From Amanita rubescens (taxonomy: Eukaryota; Basidiomycota; Agaricomycetes; Agaricales; Amanitaceae): 64,000 bases of DNA. A program made the position numbers and the translations under genes. Below the pieces are notes generated by a model that was not told the DNA's origin, ran no database searches, and saw only the letters and a program-made list of their open reading frames with translations. Of the stretch, positions 53,893 through 64,000 are shown one piece after another. The stretch spans positions 57,562 to 121,561 of the forward strand of contig WION01000151.1 of the NCBI GenBank assembly GCA_015039365.1, read 5' to 3'. Within the stretch, counting starts at the first letter, position 1; every line of letters begins with the position of its first letter.

Positions 53893-55869
53893 ATGGGTCT
53901 CTTGATTTCGAAGAGCGGGTTTGCGGACGCACTTGAACCCTCATCGAGTATGATTAATAGTGCGCCCGGCCAAGACGAAGTGGAAAGAATGGCCACTTCG
54001 GGGGGATATACCCCTCTCAACCTGTCTGGGCCTGAACCTGGCGGACCTAACTTTCACGGTGGGCTCCTATGGACACGCGAGGATAAAGGCCACAGTCCAA
54101 CCGTCGAATCCACTCTCCATGATACGCCATTCCCTCGCCCAGATCCTCAGGAGATCCGAGCTGAAGTCCGGGACACTATCAATCTTAATCCCCATCTTTT
54201 CGACATCGTGACGCCTATCAACGTATCCGCGTTCGAAAGTCTGCTCAGAACTCATCCAAACAGATCATTTGTAGAATCTGTCTTGATCGGCTTGCGGGAA
54301 GGGTTTTGGCCTTTCGCGAATACGAAACTCGAGTCTTATCCGTTGATCAACGACGCGTCTTCCCGCCCGCCAAGGGATGGAGAGAGACGCCAGTTTCTCA
54401 TTAATCAGTGTGAAACCGAGATTGCATCCAAAAGGTTTTCTGAGCCTTTCGGGACAGAGCTTCTCCCTGGGATGTACAGCATGCCAATCCATGCAGTGCC
54501 CAAACAGGGGAATTCCAAGTTTCGCCTCGTGGTGAACCATAGCGCATCAAACTACTCGACGAATTCCATGATTTCTCGCGAGGACATTGCAGGTGCCCGA
54601 TTCGACACTATCAAAGATTTAGCAGATTCCTTGATCGAGTTTCGACGTGAAAATGGACCAGAAGTTCCTCTGGTGATTTTCAAATGCGATGTCTCGTCTG
54701 CGTTCAGACAAATCCCAATGCATCCTCTTTGGCAAGTTAAGCAGATCGTCACCGTCGAAGGCCAAAGGCACGTTGATCGTTGTGCGAGTTTCGGGAACCG
54801 TGCATCGCAACGATTGTGGGTAGGGTTTATGGCCCTCGTCACGTGGATTGGGATGTTTGTCCGGAATTTGGCGCACCTAAAATTGTACACCGACGATTGT
54901 TTTTCCTTTGAACTCGCCTCATCGACAGAGTATTACGCGCCGTATCACAAGAGGTTGCCGAAGAAACAAGCCAAATTACTAAAACTATGGGACGAGTTGG
55001 GAATACCTCACGAGGAGAGGAAGCAGGACTTTGGTGAGACCCTTGAAATCCTCGGTTTCATAGTAAACGCCAACGCGATGACCATCAAATTACCAAAGGA
55101 AAAGTTCGATAAGCTGCTGTCAGACATACGAGATTTTTGCTCCGCTGAATCAGGCCGCCAGAGCCTTCATCGTTTCCTGCAGCTGGCTGGCTCAATGTCC
55201 TGGACATTATACGTCTTTCCTCTGCTCAAGCCGGGATTACGCGCCCTCCAGGAAAAGATCAGTCGTAATTTGGACAAAAAACCGGATGCAGAGATGTATG
55301 TGAGCGCCACGATCAAATTGGAGTTGTCCTGGTTCGCAGCACACGCAGAAAAAATCGGCGGTGTCCATATTATGGAGTCTATTGCTTGGGAGCCGTCTCA
55401 GGCCAATCATCAATTCTTTTGTCGCGTGTCACGGAAAGGCATGGGGTGCTACTATAAAGACGCTTCTACGGGCTTCCAAGCTGCGCTTCCTTCTGACAGC
55501 GACAGGTCATTCCTTAAGGCTTTATGTGTTTGTTGGGCTATCCATATAGCACACAGACGTAGGCTTCAAGGTCGCGTCTTGATTTATACAGATAATCTGG
55601 ACACGGTCAAAATGTTCGACCGCCTATACACCCCCTTCGCAAAGTGCAATCCTATACTTCTTTCAACTATCGATATACTGATCAACAAACCCTTTGCAAT
55701 CCAAGTCGTGGTTGACTCGAACCAGAATGGGAACCAGGTGGCGAACGCATTGTCCCAGTCAGAAATTGATCGATTGCGGAAGAAGTTCCCAGACCTTTCG
55801 GTTGTTGATACCGAAGCTCTTCCTACGTTACCATCGCCCAAGGAGAATTCTTGGTGGTTCTCGTCGTAG
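53893..55869 (+). CDS. Solo reverse transcriptase-RNase H protein, copy 2 (658 aa)
   Basis: Intronless frame from MGLLISKS. RT motifs are complete: KFRLVVNHSAS, KCDVSSAFRQIPMHP (near residue 264), SFGNRASQRLWVGFMAL and LKLYTDDCFSFE (near 331). RNase H is altered: the first catalytic block reads FFCRVSRKGMGCYY where other copies have FFCDAS or FFCDAA, so the first Asp is gone. The Glu position is Lys (FLKALCVCWAIH) and the last block is QVANALSQ. Polymerase may be active, RNase H almost certainly not. No terminal repeats or integrase flank it. It has clearly diverged from copy 1 in both protein and 3' tail, so it is an old paralogue that has stayed open for more than 650 codons. Confidence 0.85.
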   Translation: MGLLISKSGFADALEPSSSMINSAPGQDEVERMATSGGYTPLNLSGPEPGGPNFHGGLLWTREDKGHSPTVESTLHDTPFPRPDPQEIRAEVRDTINLNPHLFDIVTPINVSAFESLLRTHPNRSFVESVLIGLREGFWPFANTKLESYPLINDASSRPPRDGERRQFLINQCETEIASKRFSEPFGTELLPGMYSMPIHAVPKQGNSKFRLVVNHSASNYSTNSMISREDIAGARFDTIKDLADSLIEFRRENGPEVPLVIFKCDVSSAFRQIPMHPLWQVKQIVTVEGQRHVDRCASFGNRASQRLWVGFMALVTWIGMFVRNLAHLKLYTDDCFSFELASSTEYYAPYHKRLPKKQAKLLKLWDELGIPHEERKQDFGETLEILGFIVNANAMTIKLPKEKFDKLLSDIRDFCSAESGRQSLHRFLQLAGSMSWTLYVFPLLKPGLRALQEKISRNLDKKPDAEMYVSATIKLELSWFAAHAEKIGGVHIMESIAWEPSQANHQFFCRVSRKGMGCYYKDASTGFQAALPSDSDRSFLKALCVCWAIHIAHRRRLQGRVLIYTDNLDTVKMFDRLYTPFAKCNPILLSTIDILINKPFAIQVVVDSNQNGNQVANALSQSEIDRLRKKFPDLSVVDTEALPTLPSPKENSWWFSS

Positions 55870-57836
55870 ATCTCCCAGACCCTCGATCATATACATGCTA
55901 GCAGTCATCTTGTACGTCCTGTTATATGGAATCATTTTTCATTTGCTTTACTTTTTCACTTGTGTCGTTCTCCATGCATCTCGATCTTCAATGTTTTTCT
56001 GCCATGTATTTCTTATCCGCCGCCTGTCAATTAAACTCAATACATTCCATGCGCAACACACTCACTTGCTTCTGACTAACGCAAACCTTTCTCAGCCCTG
56101 CCCCCCCCCCGCCAACACTCCCGCGGAGTTGAACAAGCAGGCACTGGTGCAATGCCATGCGGTCAACGCCGCTCAAGATTGACAAGAGTCGAGTTGTCGG
56201 CAGTTGGTCAGATAAGTTGATTGCTATAGCTTATGCGGCCTCGGTCCGGTACCCCACAAGGAATCAGGTGTGCAGCATATGCGCAGTTCGTCGCCTCGAG
56301 GAAGAGAAGGGGACGTAAATTGTTCTTGGTTAGGGGTACTCGTGAACAGTCTAGCACGGTTCAGTGATATGTTTTACTTCAGTTTTTTGCGGTGTCTGAC
56401 CGTCAACTGCACGTATAGTGTATGCAATCGTCCTAGGCTTGCTAAGGCTGAAAAAAGGCTCGTTTCGGCTGCCCATCGGACTCATCGGGGAACGAGGCCA
56501 GGATATTAACTTCTGTATCAATAGAAGCCGCCACATTCTCCGTTTACCACGGTGCATGTCCTTCTTGGCTTTCGCTCTGCAGTTCACAAGGACTCTCATT
56601 CTGTCGTGATGGGCAGCCAGACCACGCGCAGCCAATGCAGCCGATGGTGTATCCGACATATCATCTCAGCTCTTCGCATCAATAACGATGCGCACGCTCC
56701 GAGAGGATGACGAGGAGGATAAAAGGATGGAGTTTAACACTTTTTAGTCGCACGTTGGGATGTTTCCCCAACACACGCTTCGAGCGTGACGGATCTCAAC
56801 GCTCACTGGTAATTTTTCTTTTCGTTACAAGCTTCAGCGATAATCTTACTTTTCGCCCCCCCAAGACTTTACAGTGCGTCGAACAGATGGATCTCGTGAA
56901 GGAAAAAAAAGGCAGGTCATAAAAAGCCACAGGTAAGCCCAGTCGCCCATTTGCGCTTGAAGTAGCTAATCATTTATTACTCGCATTCTTTTCGTGTTTC
57001 CCTAGACCCAACACTGCTGGATCTCATCACAAATTCAATTTTCCCGAGAAGGTGTATACCATAAGCTACTGCTCCGGCTTTGAAGCATTCTGGGCCGACG
57101 TAGTTCAATACAGCAGCGGGCGCAAGCACCGTCGACGCCGTGTCGTCATTATAAACGTTTTGTACCACATCATTAGCGGAGTAAGCCCTGTCCCACCATA
57201 CAAATTGCTAAACGTAATTAACCCTCGACAATTAGCTTCTCTCCGTTTGTGCCTAGAAGAGAGTTTAACGGAGACTTTCGTGAGGCTGCTCAGAAGTCCC
57301 TTGTCAGAACACAAGCGTAGGAGGCGTTGCCCCACCGATACATGCTATTATTCAACTATGTTTCGTGAACGTTCCATTGCTCGGCTACGCCACATTAATC
57401 GCAAGGCAAAGATCAATTCAAAGCTGACGCTGACATAGCTCAAATCACAATCGCATACAAGCACTCGTAAGTTAACTATTGGGAACTTGACATTAATTTT
57501 GTAACTTGTTGTCCAATTACAGTCGTCATGAGCCTGCCAAAGCTTTTGCGTACTTATGGAATCTACGCCAATGTTGTTCTTTTGGGGGGTAGACTGATAA
57601 TCCGCTCGCGAAACGTTGGAATAATGCTTTGAGAATGGCTGAACACGAGAACGTCGTCAAACGGCGTAAAAAGACGTGCTGCGCACTGATACTTAACTAG
57701 CCAGATTGGTTCGAGTAGCGTAACCTAATATAATGACAGGGTCAGTAACCTGTGAGTTGGGTAACCCACGAGTCTGATAGAAGCAGTGTCCCGGCCCGTA
57801 AATTATATAGCCATCGATAAAGTCGTTCGATGGCCT
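55870..57836. other. Intergenic between two RT genes; 3' tail and unassigned sequence
   Basis: 55965-56105 resembles the extra segment at 42940-43020 (TTTCTTATCCGCC, TGTCAATT, CTTTCTCA), so it is probably RT 3' tail material. The remainder, including frames at 56270-56509 and 57052-57438, has no recognisable content. Confidence 0.35.
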
Positions 57837-57878
57837 GTGCCGCAGTAACTCCCTTTTCCTTCCGCGAGCCATAACACA
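57837..57878 (+). repeat. Conserved 42-bp leader, RT copy 3
   Basis: Same block as at 11965 and 53851, but reading GTGCCGCAGTAACTCCC, which places TAA in frame with the RT gene and rules out translation through it. Confidence 0.7.
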
Positions 57879-59882
57879 ATGGGGCTCTCGTTTTCGAAAA
57901 GTGAGTCTGACGACGCACCCCAGGCTGCAGAAAATGCAAGCATCACTGCCAGGTCTACGTCGTCTCGTCAAAGTAACGACCGGACTCGGATATCGAAACT
58001 GTGGAGGAACGAACCACTCCACTTGTCCGGGCTCGAACCCGGGGAGTGCACGCTTCAGCGTGGACTCTTGTGGACGTCCCAAGAGGTTGTCGACAGCCTT
58101 ACGGCGCAGTTCACTGAAACCGACAAGCCTCTCCCTCGACCCCCTAGCAGTGAATTTCGAGCAGAGGTCCAAAAAACCATCAATCGAAATCCTAACCTTT
58201 TTAAAATCGTTACCCCAATCAACATCACAGCATTCGAAAGGGTGCTTCGATCTCATCCCAATCCATCGTTCGTCGAATCGGTCGTTATCGGTCTCAAAGA
58301 GGGTTTCTGGCCGTTTGCAAACACAAATTCAGAGGGAGGGACTTATCCCTTAACCCACGATGCGTCCAACCGCACTCCGAAAGCGGATGAGCAGCGTCAA
58401 TTCCTGATCGATCAGTGTAAAACTGAGATCGGATTTGAGAGATACTCTCAACCCTTTGTCACACGACAACTCTATCCTGGCATGTATAGTATGCCCATCC
58501 ACGCGGTTCCAAAAGCAGGGACAGCCAAATTTCGGCTAGTGAACGATCACAGCGCCACTGGATTTTCCTTGAACTCAATGATTCCGCGGGAGGATATTGC
58601 GGGCGCCCGGCTGGATACGATCAAGGATTTAGCGGAGTCGTTGATCCAGTTCCGACGGAATAATCCATCTGCAAAACTCGTTCTTTTCAAATCGGACGTC
58701 AAATCGGCATACCGGAATCTCCCAATGCATCCGCTATGGCAGGCGAAACAAATTGTTACGGTAGATGGCAAACGATATGTAGATCGTTGCAATTGCTTTG
58801 GCAACAGGGCATCGCAACGATTGTGGGTTGGATTTATGGGGCTAGTCACGTGGGCAGCCATCAAGGAACGCCAGATAGAGCACCTCAAGCTGTACGTGGA
58901 CGATTGTTTCTCATTCGACTTAGCATCGTCCACTGCGACATATCGTCCTTATCGGAAGAAATACCCAAAGAAACAGGTCAAGCTCCTTCAGCTCTGGGAT
59001 GAGCTCGGGATTCCCCACGAAGAGAAGAAACAACTGTATGGCGAGCAACTCGTCATTCTTGGGTTTCAAGTCGACGCCAACAAGATGACGATCACTTTAC
59101 CGAAGGAGAAGCTTGACGACATTCTCCAAGCGATTCAAACTTTCTGTTTTCCCAGGTCCGGAACCCAGACGCTACAGCGTTTTACGGAAATGAGCGGCAT
59201 TCTAAACTGGTCGCTGAATGCATTCCCCCTCCTGAAGCCGGGATTACGGGCTCTATACGAGAAGATTGATCACAGCCAGAAATCAAACGCTCAGATACCG
59301 ATAACTACTGATATCCGCTTCCAGCTTTCATGGTTTGCTGCCCATGCAAAGAAGCTCGGCGGTATCCACATCATCAAGTCCATCGCCTGGAAGCCGGCGG
59401 ATGCAGACCACATCTTCTTCTGCGATGCCGCGCGAAGCGGTTTAGGATGCTACTTTCCGGAGAAATCCACTGGTTACCGAGCGTCGTCACCGCCAAAGGT
59501 CCCTCAGGGCAAGGACAACGCGTATTTCCTCAAAGCGCTCTGCGTATGTTGGGCGATTCATTTAGCATTCAAGCAGAAATTAGAAGGTCGCGTGCTGATC
59601 TTCACCGACAACCTGGACACCGTGAAGATGTATGACACCTTAGCAACCCACATTGCCTCGTGCAATCACATTCTTATGTCCACCGTTGACGTTCTCGTCA
59701 AGGGACGGTTTACGATTCAAGTTGTCGTTGTCTCAGGCCGGAAGGAGAACGATATCGCCGATGCTTTGGCCCGAGGACTGACTGATCGTCTAAAGCAGAC
59801 GTTCCCCGATGTGACGGTCGTCGAATCCGAACCCCTGCCAACGCTGCCTTCACCCCCGCAGAATGCCGGTTGGCTTTGGTAA
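57879..59882 (+). CDS. Solo reverse transcriptase-RNase H protein, copy 3 (667 aa)
   Basis: Intronless frame from MGLSFSKS. RT motifs: KFRLVNDHSATGFSLNSMIP, KSDVKSAYRNLPMHP (near residue 268), CFGNRASQRLWVGFMGL and LKLYVDDCFSFD (near 338). RNase H keeps the most canonical residues of the three: FFCDAARSGLGCYF (near 514), FTDN (near 575) and NDIADALARG (near 626), but again FLKALCVCWAIH with Lys at the Glu position. C-terminus LPTLPSPPQNAGWLW. No Gag, integrase, recombinase or LTR seen nearby. Located 2 kb downstream of copy 2 in the same orientation. Confidence 0.87.
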   Translation: MGLSFSKSESDDAPQAAENASITARSTSSRQSNDRTRISKLWRNEPLHLSGLEPGECTLQRGLLWTSQEVVDSLTAQFTETDKPLPRPPSSEFRAEVQKTINRNPNLFKIVTPINITAFERVLRSHPNPSFVESVVIGLKEGFWPFANTNSEGGTYPLTHDASNRTPKADEQRQFLIDQCKTEIGFERYSQPFVTRQLYPGMYSMPIHAVPKAGTAKFRLVNDHSATGFSLNSMIPREDIAGARLDTIKDLAESLIQFRRNNPSAKLVLFKSDVKSAYRNLPMHPLWQAKQIVTVDGKRYVDRCNCFGNRASQRLWVGFMGLVTWAAIKERQIEHLKLYVDDCFSFDLASSTATYRPYRKKYPKKQVKLLQLWDELGIPHEEKKQLYGEQLVILGFQVDANKMTITLPKEKLDDILQAIQTFCFPRSGTQTLQRFTEMSGILNWSLNAFPLLKPGLRALYEKIDHSQKSNAQIPITTDIRFQLSWFAAHAKKLGGIHIIKSIAWKPADADHIFFCDAARSGLGCYFPEKSTGYRASSPPKVPQGKDNAYFLKALCVCWAIHLAFKQKLEGRVLIFTDNLDTVKMYDTLATHIASCNHILMSTVDVLVKGRFTIQVVVVSGRKENDIADALARGLTDRLKQTFPDVTVVESEPLPTLPSPPQNAGWLW

Positions 59883-62693
59883 CTGATATCGATCCGGTTA
59901 CCGTGAAGGCTCGGACGACAGGCGTCGTGCGGCATCCCGTCACTTGTACTAGTACCACCTGGAACCATTTGATAACTTTCATTTTCCTTGCTTCCACCAT
60001 TGCATTTGGTATGGATCTCTTTGTACACTACGCACTTTACGACCTGTATACTACTGTACGATCCATCGCGCCCCGCAGTTTGTATTTATGAACGAAGTAA
60101 ATCGCTTTCTGGCGAAGCAAATCCAAAAAGAACTCTGTGTCCTTCTATTCACGGATCTGGACGGAATATGGTGCCATATTGCCAGTATAGCATAACGATC
60201 GACATGATTATTACTGATAACCTCTCTGAAGACCTTTCATCTTCTCTCGCGACCTATCATATCGGTATACTGATTCCAGTCGCCCTGCCCCTAACATCCG
60301 CCTGCTCACGCCGCCATCGCTTGATGCTTTTTCGAGTCTCTTGCTCGTGCGCTATCAAGCGTCAGCTAGGATCGTGCTCGCCAGGGCTCCCTTTTTGTTT
60401 CGTCCTATATGCACATGGCCTGGTCCTTTGGAAATGCCTGCGTCACAGCTATAGTAGTATCTCAGGACGCGGGTTTGGATGGAAGCAGATTATATTCGAT
60501 TCCATATGATACGTAGAACAATTTTGAAAACCTACAGACTATCATGAAACGATGAGAAAGTTCTGACCTAATCTTTGCACACCCCGCAATTCCCGTTGTT
60601 GCAAGAGAAGCTTTGAAGTATAGTTAGCGAGACATCGTTGAAGAGAGTGCAACATACCGTGGCTAGACGACTCGGGTGAAATGAGCAATTTTCCCTACAT
60701 CCGAGACGGAGATGGTGCCGGTAAATCATACGTACGAGAGTCACAATTGTCGAGCGTGGAAAGGGAAGGTCTAACCCCGGTAGCATCTGAGCGTATATCT
60801 TGCTGAAAATCAAAGGCGAACCTCGGTGCCACGTCAATCCAACAGCTGGACTCATTCTCTCGGAACACGAGTCTTTGGCCTGGTTAGAGTAGTTACAACG
60901 ATCCCCGCTCCACTCTGTCTAAGAAAACAAAATGAATGGATATCGACAAAGCAGGCATCGAGAAAAAAAATGGAGTGTAATTACCAGGTTCCGGGACCCA
61001 TATCATTTCAATGTCATATATTACCGTTTGCAGAAGAAGCCTGAACCGCCGTGTCTTGGTGCAAATATAACTCTCATTTTTAGCACCGTTTGAAAGCGAC
61101 GCAACTTTTGACAGCGAAGCAAACGGGATTCAAGTTGTCAGTGCACTGAGGCCAGATATACGGATGGCGAATGTTTCGTTTCCTTGTGCGGTTCGCGTGT
61201 TGCTCCGCGCCCGGGCCACTTAAGAATAACATGCAGGCTACGATGAACCTGAGCAATGGGTGACGATTAATGGTTAACCAATACAACGGTAGCATCGAGT
61301 AGATCGCTCGTTCCAAATATTACGACACGGTTTCGTTAGATAGAAGCCGTCAATGATTATGCGGAGAGGATATTCTTGCAACTATATGTTTGGCGCGACC
61401 AAACAATGACGTTTAACAACCGTCATAGTGCTGGCAGCACTTAGCCCTCGATCACCATCATCCTTGCACCCTGCTTCCTGTGTTTCGCAAGGGAGCCACT
61501 CGTTTTTTCAATGATCAACGGCGTTCCTGATGAGTTACACAGTGTTCTGATCTTCTTCTGACACACAGATACTGCGGCACGCTGGCAACCTACACGTAAC
61601 CGCATATAGCCTTCATACTCACTTACGTCTACAAGGCCATCTTCGCATACGAACACAGCGGGTTGCTGAGGAGGTATGCACCCACCTCGAAAGGGGCGCT
61701 TGAGTTGATGGTGATCCAGATTTCAAGGTGCTCTTCTAACGGCAGCAGAGACCCCGTACCCTCAATCGCATCGATGGGCCTTGCATCCGTTATCATATGC
61801 ACCACAATAAAATCACATTGCTTTTAATGTTGTGTGTAAAGCTTCCGAAAGACGAGAAACTGCTCCAGGAGTCATGTACCTCGCCTCAAAAGGCAGCGAG
61901 GTGCTATGACCGCATTGACCACTCTGGGAAGCTGCCAGAGTGGATTGACAGTGACTAGTGACGCACGGCAAGTATAAGTATCGAGGTAAGTAGCGGTAAT
62001 GCACGAATCATTTAATAAATCAGTGACAGGTTCAATATTAAATGTCGTTACTTAGCTGTCAAGGATTATTGGCTTTTCAGTAGATTTCCTATATCATCGA
62101 AAGAAGGTTAAGCATGTGCCGACGGGCTGGGAGCAACTTTAAGATACGAGCTAGATAAGCCCAGTAGTAACTGTGCTTGACTATTCAATAATTCCAATGT
62201 CCTGTGACTTGCACTATACTGGACTTCGTGAGGGACCCTTATCGATTGTCGATTATCCCTCACCATCGTAGACGAGCAGTTGAGTTGAGAGGTTGTAGTG
62301 CGTGCTGGTTGCGTGACTGACGGCAGTCACAACGCAGCGTCACGGCAAACTGAAACAGGGCCGGCGTCGTTTTTTATTCGGTTCCCAACCTACGGAATCC
62401 TCCATCCAGATACTTTTTCATAACATTTGGCAAGGGAATCGGAGAGATAGCATTCCATTTCCTTTCGAAATGACGTCAACTATCCAGAAAAGGGCAATAA
62501 CCAGCAAGTGCCGCAACAACGGGACTCCGAGTCCCGAGTCCCGGGGACGTTTGACGGCCCGAATCATCGATTCACGGCCTACTCTGGAGATCAGCTCCCC
62601 CTTGCGCTTGTTTGGCGTCTATCACGGAGGCGAACATCTTTGAACGACGTGATGAACTTAGTGCCAGATGTTTCTGCTCGGTTGCCCGACAAA
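59883..62693. other. 2.8-kb intergenic region, no gene recognised
   Basis: Short frames only, none recognisable (for example 59988-60509 and 61441-61656). It marks the right edge of the repeat-rich island. Confidence 0.35.
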
Positions 62694-62700
62694 TATATAA
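62694..62700 (+). promoter_or_regulatory. TATA box of the gamma-glutamyltransferase gene
   Basis: TATATAA 47-53 bp upstream of the chosen ATG. It argues for the start at 62747 rather than the in-frame Met at 62612, which lies upstream of it. Confidence 0.5.
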
Positions 62701-62746
62701 GGTTCTCTTATCTGCTTTGTTGCCCTTTCCTCCTACTCCCTGCTCA

Positions 62747-64000
62747 ATGTCGCCGAAGGATGTCCTGCCTGTATATTCTGGCCCCTTGCCAGGTCCCGGC
62801 GTCAAGAAGCGCACCGCCTCAACGCGCCCTATTTTGATAGCCATCAGCGTCGTCTTTCTTATTGTTTGGTACTATGCGTTCCCCGAACGCTGGATGGTTG
62901 ATCTGTTACGGGTCAAAAACTTCCTTCCACAATCGGATTCATCGGACAGGCGTGTACATTTGGTCAAGGCGCGTCATGGGGCAGTCGCTTCGCAGAACAA
63001 GCAGTGCTCAGATATTGGTGTTGATGTGCTCAAACGTGGTGGAAACGCAGTTGATGCTGCGGTGAGCACGGTGTTGTGTATCGGGGTTGTCAATATGTTC
63101 TTGTGAGTTAACATCCATGTATGATCTTTCACATTTTCTAATTCTTCTATCTAGCGCCGGTATCGGTGGGGGTGGATTCATGATAGTACGAATCCCTCAA
63201 GGCCGGGGGCAGAAGTCAGAAGCTTGGACAATAGATTTCAGAGAAACTGCACCTCGTCTTGCGAACTCGACCATGTTTGTTGCTGATCCTTCATTGGCCA
63301 GAGCGGGTGGCTTGTCAGTCTCTGTCCCCGGGGAGCTACGCGGGCTTGAAGAGGCACATCGTCGATGGGGCAAATTACCATGGAAAACGCTCGTGGAGCC
63401 TAGCATTACCCTCGCAAAAGGGTCGAGAGTTGGTCCAGAGCTGGAGCTCCGTATGCAGGTTAGCTTCTCTCTGTTATCGCTCGACAATGACTGAATCCCA
63501 CAAGTCTTTCACGGACATGTTATTGACCAATCCTGACTGGAGCCCCATCTTTGCTCCACATGGGCGTCTCTTGAAAGAGGGTGACATTATAAGAAGAAAT
63601 AATTTATCGCGAACTCTATCCTACATAGCTAAACATGGAGCGGGCGCCTTTTACAAGGTCTAGTTTTGCGCTTATTTATGACCGCATCACGCTCATATCT
63701 ACAAGGGTCGCATTGCAGATTCAATTGTGAAGAAAGTGCGTTCAACCGGGGGCATATTGTCTCATGCAGACCTCGAAAATTATCATGTTAACGTCGAGCC
63801 CGCTTTGGAAGGCTTATACCGCGGGCGAAGGGTCATGACGACAAACGCCCCATCGTCTGGTCCAGGTAAAGTGGTACTCGACACAGGACTTTTTTGGAGA
63901 CTCATCCAGGATCAGCGTTGCTCCACATGTTAAATATAGTAGAACGTTTCGACTTCAACGATCTCAACGCCCTTAATATCCATAGAATGGTTGAAGCAAT
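62747..64000 (+). CDS. Gamma-glutamyltransferase, N-terminal part (runs off the window)
   Basis: Cleaves gamma-glutamyl bonds, for example of glutathione, and transfers or hydrolyses the glutamyl group. The protein starts MSPKDVLPVYSGPLPGPG. It has a single membrane anchor (PILIAISVVFLIVWYYAF), as expected of a type II membrane protein facing the vacuole or outside. Family motifs: HGAVASQNKQCSDIGVDVLK then RGGNAVDAAVSTVL, AGIGGGGFMIVR, WTIDFRETAP and SVPGELRGLEEAHRRWGKLP. Later come HGAGAFYKGRIADSIVKKVR, GGILSHADLENYHVNVEPAL and TTNAPSSGPALLHMLNIVER. Exons: 62747-63102, 63155-63458, about 63505-63657, about 63706-63865, and from about 63917. The catalytic Thr lies beyond the window. Confidence 0.93.

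Noticed and set aside
12007..59882. Complete DIRS element (with tyrosine recombinase and split or inverted terminal repeats)
   Set aside because: No recombinase or methyltransferase frame and no terminal repeats were found around any of the three intact RT genes, only the short leader and a 3' tail.
1..64000. CRISPR arrays, operons, Shine-Dalgarno sites, integrons
   Set aside because: Intron-rich fungal DNA; no regularly spaced repeats or bacterial gene arrangement.

Overview
The window reads as nuclear DNA of a filamentous basidiomycete, most likely an Agaricomycete. Genes are split by many short GT-AG introns of about 45-60 bp. Typical fungal genes are present: a seven-exon prephenate dehydrogenase, a gamma-glutamyltransferase with a membrane anchor, and a fragment of an acid-sphingomyelinase-like gene. 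The repeats are of basidiomycete type: a Ty3/gypsy chromovirus derivative, a Tigger/pogo element and solo RT-RNase H genes. There are no bacterial operons, rRNA genes or CRISPR arrays, and I recognised no tRNA gene.

Left flank (about 1-11.6 kb). A Tigger/pogo DNA transposon remnant with TA target duplications (740-1694) is followed by a conserved-looking gene of unknown function (2632-4684, minus), TYR1-type prephenate dehydrogenase (5739-7653, minus) and a divergently transcribed 1047-residue Ser/Pro-rich protein (8336-11531). About 370 bp of the TYR1 promoter and first exon is duplicated at 2208-2578.

Repeat- and family-rich middle (about 12-60 kb). Three intact intronless RT-RNase H genes (12007, 53893 and 57879, all plus) share an N-terminal myristoylation-like motif and a 42-bp leader. 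At least four degraded copies accompany them; one has destroyed an acid sphingomyelinase gene at 21.5 kb. Interleaved, and all on the minus strand, are eight members of a two-finger (C2H2 plus C2HC) zinc-finger family: six look intact, one carries a stop and a frameshift, and one is split by a young non-autonomous LTR element (39669-42228). That element carries a single open frame fusing Gag to the integrase tail and chromodomain. A third family (244 residues, unknown function) has one intact copy (37074-38014) and broken copies at 43.4-45.2, 48.7-49.1 and 53.4 kb. A head-to-head pair of small secreted Cys-rich proteins lies at 46.3-48.1 kb.

Right flank (60-64 kb). A 2.8 kb gene-free stretch precedes a gamma-glutamyltransferase gene that runs off the window.

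The overall picture is two stretches of ordinary housekeeping genes on either side of a fast-evolving island. In the island a zinc-finger family and RT genes have multiplied, been truncated and been inserted into each other. Gene models were read by eye from splice-site and family consistency, so exon ends without an explicit argument are approximate.
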